From assembly GCA_002245135.1 (NCBI GenBank), contig NGBS01000001.1, positions 540,705 through 604,704 on the forward strand: 64,000 nucleotides of DNA, written 5' to 3'. Origin of the DNA: Proteromonas lacertae. Its lineage: Eukaryota; Sar; Bigyra; Opalinata; Proteromonadidae. The notes below the pieces were generated by a model. The model saw only the letters and a list, made by a program, of their open reading frames with translations, had not been told where the DNA came from and did no database searches. The translations under genes and the position numbers were made by a program. This document shows, in pieces, positions 58,309 through 64,000 of this stretch (within the stretch, counting starts at the first letter, position 1; the number at the start of each line of letters is the position of its first letter).

Positions 58309-58443
58309 ATTTTAAAACGAATCTTTATCTTAAAATGATTTGGGACAGGGTTTAAAAATATGCGTAATTTAATAAAAATCATATAATATAATAAAAATAT
58401 AATAAATTTTATAATAAACATAATAAAATAATCATAATAAAGA

Positions 58444-59275
58444 TTAAAATGGTTCTGTAACACCTGTATCCATCCACTCTGTTATAATAACTTGAGGTGG
58501 GAATGCTTGATATGAATATGCATCAAGACCTTTTCGTTCTATATAAAGATTACATTTATTATTATTATTTCTTAATATAGGCCAAAAACATCCATAATCA
58601 TTAATTGCAGGTTGTGAAGTTTCATTTATTACACCTTGTATAGGGAAGTATATTCCATTACTACCATCTACAAAGTATGTTTCTAATAATTTGTTATAAT
58701 ATTGTTGCAATAAATCTTCTTTACCTGGTTCAGCTTTAATAACATGATTGTCATCTAGATATAATATAAATCCATAACCATCATCATGATTTTTTAAAAC
58801 AAGGCCATTGTATATCTTGATTCTCATAAAATGTTCAAACATTTGAATTTTTATAGGTACTTTTACAGTAGATTCATATTGATTGATCGAACCATCTTGA
58901 AATATATAGAAATTAACTGACCAATATGTATATTCAGTATGCAATAATTTAGGTGATACAGAATTATTAACTATTGTAGTACTACCTCCAGAGCTATTAT
59001 TTACAACATTATATATTTCTTGACATTTACCATATATAGTATTTGTAGTAGTTTTGATATCATTAACAGGTGTAATAATATTATTTATTTGAGTAGTCAG
59101 TATGATTATTAATAGGTTTAACAATAGTATCAGGATCAGTAGGTTGTATATTTATTTTGTCAGCTATATCTTTAGCAAGCTTATCTGTATCAATATTTAT
59201 ATCTGAAGTATTTCGTTCCCCAATAAACATTTTTTGAATTAATAAACAATAAAATAACAAAATTAATAAAAACAT
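58444..59275 (-). CDS. Membrane-anchored virion-type protein of the element, one frame shift
   Basis: Starts at an ATG (59273-59275) that overlaps the TGA of the packaging ATPase (TGATG). Residues 1-~14 form a hydrophobic segment (FLLILLFYCLLIQ), then a hydrophilic stem (LAKDIADKINIQPTDPDTIV) and, after a one-base frame change at about 59.09 kb, NNIITPVNDIKTTTNTIY, SGGSTTIVNNS and a beta-rich C-terminus (WSVNFYIFQDGS; GYGFILYLDDNH; GCFWPILRNNNNKC). Not recognised by family. The tight overlap implies co-transcription with the capsid genes; a fibre, spike or membrane protein is an inference. Confidence 0.45.
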
Positions 59276-60035
59276 CAAGAAACTTCAGAATGATCTTCAA
59301 TCAAAATATTAAAGTTAGCTCTAAACACTTTTTTAACATTATCAATATATAAGAAGTTATATTGTGGCTTAGTAACAGCTAAATATAACTCTTTAAATGT
59401 TTCATATTCAGGTATCCATATATTCAATGAGTTGTATAAGTCAAACAAATTTCTATTACTCAATCCATAAAATGTTAAACAATAATCTACTTGTGATCTT
59501 GCTGAAGGTACTATATCAGTAATATATTGACTACTAATTATAATTTTGATTTTAAATGTCTATTTTCTTTCATTAATACTGGTATGATATTAGCTGTTTT
59601 CAACTCTAAACTAAGATCATCAAATATTATAATATGTTCTGCATACTCAAAATTATCTTTGTTTGTATCATCAATTGATTTCATTAACTTCTCTACTAAA
59701 TTATCTCCTGAATAAGGTTCAAATAATGAATCGTTTTCATCATAACTAATTTCATTATAATCTAATAACTCTTTAATTGAATCATATATCCTATCTTGTT
59801 TAATTGTACCTACGAAAAAATGTACATGTTGTTTTTTCTTATATTTTGGATCTATAATATGTCTTAATATATTGTATATCAAAGTAGTTTTCCCACTGTT
59901 CTTACGAGCTACAATAAATATATTGCAGAAAGGCTCATTAAAGTAATCATATCCCAGAATTTTCTTAGGATCAAAAGACTCACCACCATCAACAGGTTCA
60001 ATTTGTATATTATTTATTTTTTCAAATTTAAACAT
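59275..60035 (-). CDS. FtsK/HerA-type genome-packaging ATPase, one frame shift
   Basis: From MFKFEKINNIQIEPVDGGES. Walker A is ARKNSGKTTLIYNIL, Walker B HIIIFDDLSLELK, followed by PVLMKENRHLK and then, one frame over, KIIISSQYITDIVPSARSQV, which carries the conserved Gln and arginine after motif B, and ends IEDHSEVS. About 250 residues, the usual size of A32/FtsK packaging ATPases of polinton-like viruses and virophages. The frame break is at about 59.55 kb, where AAAA would need one more A, a typical homopolymer loss. An upstream in-frame start (MISHYIIY) uses a non-ATG codon and was not chosen. It pumps DNA into the capsid. Confidence 0.75.
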
Positions 60036-60105
60036 AGTGTGTGTATATATTATGTAGTGAGAAATCAAAAAATAAAAATAGAAGTCAATAATAAAGTATT
60101 ATTAC

Positions 60106-61524
60106 TTATACTACCTTTTCAACACCTCTTGGTCCAATAATCAATTGTTTACCAGTAATTATGTAGAACTTATGATGAATTGTATATGGATTATGATTAG
60201 CATCAAATCGTTGATTTGAGCAATCCAAAGTAATTTTTAAATCACTTGCTAAGTCTTTACCAGCTCTTAATTTTAATTCAGTTAATCGATCAGTACTGAA
60301 ATTTAGAACATCAAAAAATGAATTGGGAAATGATAATGTATTACATTTATCAAATATTGTATTTTGAATAATATTTCTCATATATTCCCATGTCTGATAT
60401 TTTGCAGGATATAAATAATCAGGTGTATAAACGAAATCATTAATTTGCCATCTTATTCTATCTTGATCTTGATCAAAAGGAATAGTATCTCTATTATATG
60501 CATCATTATAATATGCTCTGTATAATATATATTTAACATAACTTCCTATGCTACTATTAATACTGAAGTTATAGTTAAAAGTATTACTACCTGGAATTGG
60601 ATCTTTAGTGATTTGAACTATATTAAAGTCAGTAAAGTCAATAGGATGATGAGTTGAATAATTAATGGTATTAGCATTACATGTTGGATCTTTATTGTAA
60701 CAAATGTAAAGTCTAGGATTAATAATTTTCATTCCTACATGCTGTTGCCATGAATTAATCCAAACAGAACCATTGCTATGATGAATCCAATTCATTATAG
60801 GAGCAAATGTGAATTGAATATAAATGACTTCACCAAAATAAATATCATTCTTCAAAGCTAATATGGTATTATAGAAATCTGCAAAATGAAATCTACAGTA
60901 TAGTTTTCCATGTAATATATCTTCTGTTGTTCCCATTTCTTCCCAATAATTCCAAACACCTCCATTTGCATTTAAAGTAGAATTAGAATTACATATAGTT
61001 GTTTCAGCTATTTTATTATTTCTAATGCGTAAGCCATCAAATAAATATTCATAATAATGATAATCTTTTATATCATAAGGATACTGGTTAGCAATTTGAT
61101 GAGCTAAATCTCGATATTCATTATAACTACTATCTAAATCACATAGAAGTGTTCCAGTTTTATTGTATACTTTGATAGTTCCAAAATTCATTGAATTCCT
61201 TAAATTTATATGATCTAACATTTTACCAGTAGTAGAATCAGTTACAGGTGTAATAGGTAATTTCCATTGTCCTTTACCTGCATCTGCATGATCTCTTTTT
61301 TGACCTGTAGTATAATCTAATTCAAATTCAAAGTAACTTTTAGATAGATTAACACAATTATCACCAGATATTTCAAATGTAATAGCATCACTGTTTGAAT
61401 TTAAAGATAAAACAGTCTCATTTCTGCTTTGGTTAGGTGTAACTAAAATATGATTGTAGACAGGTATATAAGCTGGCACAATGCTTTCATGTTTTTGTGA
61501 ATTAGGTACAGCAGTGATTGACAT
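60106..61524 (-). CDS. Major capsid protein, probable double jelly-roll
   Basis: Intact, 472 residues, MSITAVPNSQKHES to GPRGVEKVV. Beta-rich, aromatic and Asn-rich throughout (SKSYFEFELDYTTG; KLYCRFHFADFYNTIL; YIQFTFAPIMNW; PRLYICYNKDPT; LKITLDCSNQRFD; HHKFYIITGKQLI). The N-terminal 'itFEIsGdncvnLSKSYFEFEL' type opening (split here as ITFEISGDNC / VNLSKSYFEF) is how many polinton-like-virus capsid proteins start. Length, neighbours and intronless state support the call; I cannot prove the fold without a structure or profile search. Forms the pseudo-hexameric capsomers. Confidence 0.6.
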   Translation of the reverse strand: MSITAVPNSQKHESIVPAYIPVYNHILVTPNQSRNETVLSLNSNSDAITFEISGDNCVNLSKSYFEFELDYTTGQKRDHADAGKGQWKLPITPVTDSTTGKMLDHINLRNSMNFGTIKVYNKTGTLLCDLDSSYNEYRDLAHQIANQYPYDIKDYHYYEYLFDGLRIRNNKIAETTICNSNSTLNANGGVWNYWEEMGTTEDILHGKLYCRFHFADFYNTILALKNDIYFGEVIYIQFTFAPIMNWIHHSNGSVWINSWQQHVGMKIINPRLYICYNKDPTCNANTINYSTHHPIDFTDFNIVQITKDPIPGSNTFNYNFSINSSIGSYVKYILYRAYYNDAYNRDTIPFDQDQDRIRWQINDFVYTPDYLYPAKYQTWEYMRNIIQNTIFDKCNTLSFPNSFFDVLNFSTDRLTELKLRAGKDLASDLKITLDCSNQRFDANHNPYTIHHKFYIITGKQLIIGPRGVEKVV

Positions 61525-61578
61525 ATTTTATGTTATTTTTTAAAAATCAAAAAATGCTTAAAAATAGCAAGAAATTTA

Positions 61579-62550
61579 TTAATACAAAATAATCTCAAAA
61601 TAAATAGGTAAGTTATTTAAATCAATTGCATAACCATCTTGTTGAGAGACTGATATATTCATTCGTTGATATTCGTGATATTGCATCTTTTTAGTTGTCC
61701 ATTCAATTTGTGGATTAGTGAATGTAGTATAATCTGCATTTATATCAGTTACAGGTATATTTGCTAAAACCATTGAATTCTCACCACTATTAACCCAGTC
61801 ACATCTAATTTGTATGAATGACACCCATAGTAAAGAAGGCTGATTTGGTAACAAATTAGAATAATAATTAAAATCTTTACTGAAATATGCATCACTTAAA
61901 TGATTTGCATGATAAATTGATATACTTTTATTTATTTCATCTAAACCAAATAACTTATATGCTAAGTTAGGGAATTCCATACTAAAATCTGTAAAGTAAT
62001 ATTTTCCGAAATGAGTAATATAATTAAATTGTAACTTTAATCTATTTTCTGAAGTTTTTTCAAATTGAAGTACATCTGTTTGATCATCTACTTTATGAAA
62101 TGGAAATCTATTTGCAAAATCTTCATCAGGTAATGGTTCCACTCCATTATCAAATGCATAAAAAGTAAAACTTAAGAGATTTCTAGCAAAATAATCTAAT
62201 AATTCTTTTCCTGTATATTTTCTTTGAGGTATTTTAATATCAATAGTTTTATTATAAGGTCCATTTTGGTTTTCAGGGTATGCCCATTTTATTGGATTTG
62301 TTTCATCTGGATTAATGCAGCTATAATAAGTAAAATTAAAGAGTATATGATCATTTACTTCATCTTGTACTGTATAGAAGTTATTTGGAATAACTGCAGT
62401 AATTAAACTCATATATTGATATTTTTCAGTTATAGTTGGAGTATTAATACATCTTGTCCATCTATTTGAAAATTTTGAATCATAGTCTGATGTAGTTAAG
62501 AACAATGATCTTCTATTATTTATAACATTATTACTATCTTTAGGTTGCAT
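61579..62550 (-). CDS. Minor capsid (penton-like) protein
   Basis: Intact, 323 residues, starting MQPKDSNNVINNRRSLFLTT. Carries the usual penton-region features: SLITAVIPNNFYTVQDEV (compare 'SLxSAxIPxxFYNI'), KIPQRKYTGKELLDYFARNL ('IPxGxYTxxxLxxxLN'), YKLFGLDEINK, and a C-terminus DLNNLPIYFEIILY ('DxNgxxidFxlxL'). It precedes the major capsid gene by 54 bases on the same strand, the normal order in polinton-like viruses. Assigned from motif pattern and neighbours. Confidence 0.55.
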   Translation of the reverse strand: MQPKDSNNVINNRRSLFLTTSDYDSKFSNRWTRCINTPTITEKYQYMSLITAVIPNNFYTVQDEVNDHILFNFTYYSCINPDETNPIKWAYPENQNGPYNKTIDIKIPQRKYTGKELLDYFARNLLSFTFYAFDNGVEPLPDEDFANRFPFHKVDDQTDVLQFEKTSENRLKLQFNYITHFGKYYFTDFSMEFPNLAYKLFGLDEINKSISIYHANHLSDAYFSKDFNYYSNLLPNQPSLLWVSFIQIRCDWVNSGENSMVLANIPVTDINADYTTFTNPQIEWTTKKMQYHEYQRMNISVSQQDGYAIDLNNLPIYFEIILY

Positions 62551-62629
62551 TATGTTTTATAATTGTTGAGAAATATTAAAATATTATTTTATTTGAATTA
62601 TTCTTTAATTTATATATCGTTATATATAT

Positions 62630-64000
62630 ATGCAACCACAACCACAAGTTAACAATTCAAATGATGAAGAAGATGAACCAACAGATGATGATTATGAATA
62701 TGAAGAAGATGAAGATAATGTACCTATTGATATGAACAGAATAAGACATAGAAGAAGACATAGAAGGAATCAAGTCATACCATTTCAAGATATAAGCGAA
62801 GATGATTTGAATAACTATGTGAATCAAGAAGTGAAAAGATTTAACAAAACATTGATTATGCAATATAGACTGATTCCTGTAGGTTGGCCAAATCATGAGT
62901 TTAATAGAATATATAATTTATATGATGAACATATGAAAATGTTTAATTGGTGTAAGAATTTATTTGTAACAGGTCCTTTTGCACATGGTAAACCATTAGA
63001 AGCTTATAATCCAAAATTAGCAGGAAATGAAAATTCTGCTAATGCAAGAGAATGTGGAATATTTAAAACTCGCATAGCAGATGGTATTGATAAATTGTGT
63101 ATGGCATCTGATTTTATATTACAAAGAAATCCATTTGTTGTTTTACACCCAAAAGAGAGAATAGGTGTTACACAACTAGAAAATAGAAGAATTAAAAAAA
63201 CTCATTATGAAATTGATGAAAGACATCCAGAACCAGAAAATGATTTTAACATAATGAATAATGAACATTATAATAGTGCAGCTGAAATAAGAGCGGAAAA
63301 TGTTATGCAAAATAGACATGATAATATGGTAAGAGGAGTATTAGTAAATGCAGACAATGGAAGTAATGATAATAACAATAATAACAACAATGGAAATAAT
63401 AACAATGATAATAATGAAAATAATAACAATGCAAATTATGATATAATTAGCTTTTGCGATTCTCTGAAAGATAAGATAAAGTTCTACATAGGTCGTTTAA
63501 TGAGAACTAAATTTTGGTATTTAACAAATCAAAAAGAAGAAACAGCTTATTCAATTGCATTAATCATATACAACTGTGTAACTGATTTGTATATATTAGC
63601 TTTATATTACATACCAATATTAAAAGATAAGTAAGTGGTAATTATCAAAATGATAATGAATATACTTTACCATATCATCCTGATAGAAGAAATTTTATGG
63701 ATTACCAGATGGTGATAATAGAAACAGATATAGATATAACTATTTAGCAACTATACAAAAAATATTAACAGAAGCGCATGTACCACAAGGTCAAATCAAT
63801 ACAAATATATTTGCTAATCCTATAACTTTTAGAATGAATAGAGCTTTAGATACGCAACTTAACCGTCAAATTAAACATAGAAGATCAGTTCCAGCTTATG
63901 TTGGAATGAATGTTGCAGATCATAGAAATTGGAGATATGTTGCACCAGCTAATTATCCTCCTGCTCATCCATCAATTACTGCAGATTTGATTGATAGAAA
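62630..64000 (+). CDS. Unknown element protein, divergent from the capsid operon, runs off the window
   Basis: Begins MQPQPQVNNSNDEEDEPTDD, an acidic start followed by a very basic patch (RHRRRHRRNQ), a folded middle (LIPVGWPNHEFNRIYNLYDE; DGIDKLCMASDFILQRNPFV), an Asn/Asp homopolymer tract (63.36-63.44 kb) and a hydrophobic end (SIALIIYNCVTDLYILALYY). A stop at 63632-63634 and a second break at about 63.70 kb separate further coding sequence (NDNEYTLPYHPDRRNF; NRYRYNYLATIQKILTEA; NRQIKHRRSVPAYVGMNVAD) that continues to the window edge. It shares an ~80-bp divergent promoter region with the minor capsid gene. Not recognised; a large virion protein is possible. Confidence 0.5.

Larger units (their letters stand above)
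58444..64000. mobile_element. Integrated polinton-like virus / Maverick-type element, morphogenesis module (partial)
   Basis: Five compact genes with almost no spacers: penton-like minor capsid, major capsid, FtsK/A32-type packaging ATPase and a membrane protein on the minus strand, plus a divergent plus-strand gene that leaves the window. Introns, so dense in host genes, are absent in these frames. The gene set is the core shared by polintons, polinton-like viruses, adintoviruses and virophages. Integrase, DNA polymerase B and protease were not found here and should lie beyond 64 kb if present. The left boundary could be the inverted-repeat-rich tract at 57.2-57.6 kb. Single-base frame breaks suggest a fossil or unpolished copy. 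Confidence 0.65.

Noticed and set aside
59538-60068. ATPase start at MISHYIIY
   Set aside because: That codon is TTG; the next ATG (MFKFEK) fits the usual length and viral gene spacing.
1-64000. tRNA genes, rRNA genes and CRISPR arrays
   Set aside because: I looked for B-box (GGTTCGA-type) sequences, rRNA signatures and spaced direct repeats and found none that hold up.

Overview
This window is a gene-dense, visibly very AT-rich nuclear contig from a flagellated (or secondarily non-flagellated) unicellular eukaryote, with an integrated virus-like element at its right end. The host is eukaryotic because nearly every gene is cut by introns, and the products are typical of eukaryotes: PP2A scaffold, APC3/CDC27, FCP1, DHX37, WDR74, ribosomal protein eL24, PIG-U, syntaxin, kinesin-14 and a ubiquitin protease. 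A Tctex-type dynein light chain, a PG-rich-repeat (SHIPPO-like) protein and a large EF-hand protein suggest an axoneme. TAA, TAG and TGA all end genes, so the code looks standard. Introns are tiny (about 20-45 nt), start GTAT or GTATA and end almost always in TAG; several are multiples of three with no in-frame stop and hide inside open frames. I cannot name the lineage from sequence alone.

Layout. 1-42 kb is ordinary housekeeping: PP2A-A (partial), two S/T-P-rich proteins, DYNLT, DUF4833 protein, EF-hand protein, CaaX armadillo protein, syntaxin, PIG-U, an FHA+SAP chromatin-type protein, PG-rich protein, UBL3/MUB, eL24, CDC27, FCP1, WDR74, a secreted cystatin, a WW-SH3-MyTH4-PH-RhoGAP protein, DHX37, a bromodomain-like protein, a pseudokinase with armadillo-like tail, an unusual ankyrin-WW-kinesin-14 protein, a secreted PHP phosphoesterase and a long acidic protein. 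Most of these can be reassembled exon by exon in frame.

42-52.8 kb is an accessory block: a broken BTB/BACK-putative-Ig-SPRY-like gene, two secretory glycosyltransferases, two tandem crinkler/RHS-type NTPase modules with a SAP domain between them, and an HxxxDG acyltransferase. 52.9-57.1 kb returns to intact genes (a DUSP-type ubiquitin protease; a secreted I29 inhibitor-only protein). 57.19-57.60 kb is a non-coding, locally GC-richer stretch full of nested inverted repeats that ends in T8: a candidate structured RNA or element terminus.

58.4-64 kb carries a compact, mostly intronless cassette. On the minus strand it runs penton-like minor capsid, major capsid, packaging ATPase and a membrane-anchored protein; a divergent gene on the plus strand leaves the window. 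This is the morphogenesis module of a polinton-like virus or Maverick. Integrase and polymerase are not in view. Small frame disruptions cluster in 42-64 kb (accessory and viral genes) and are rare elsewhere, which points to decay or to unpolished multi-copy sequence.
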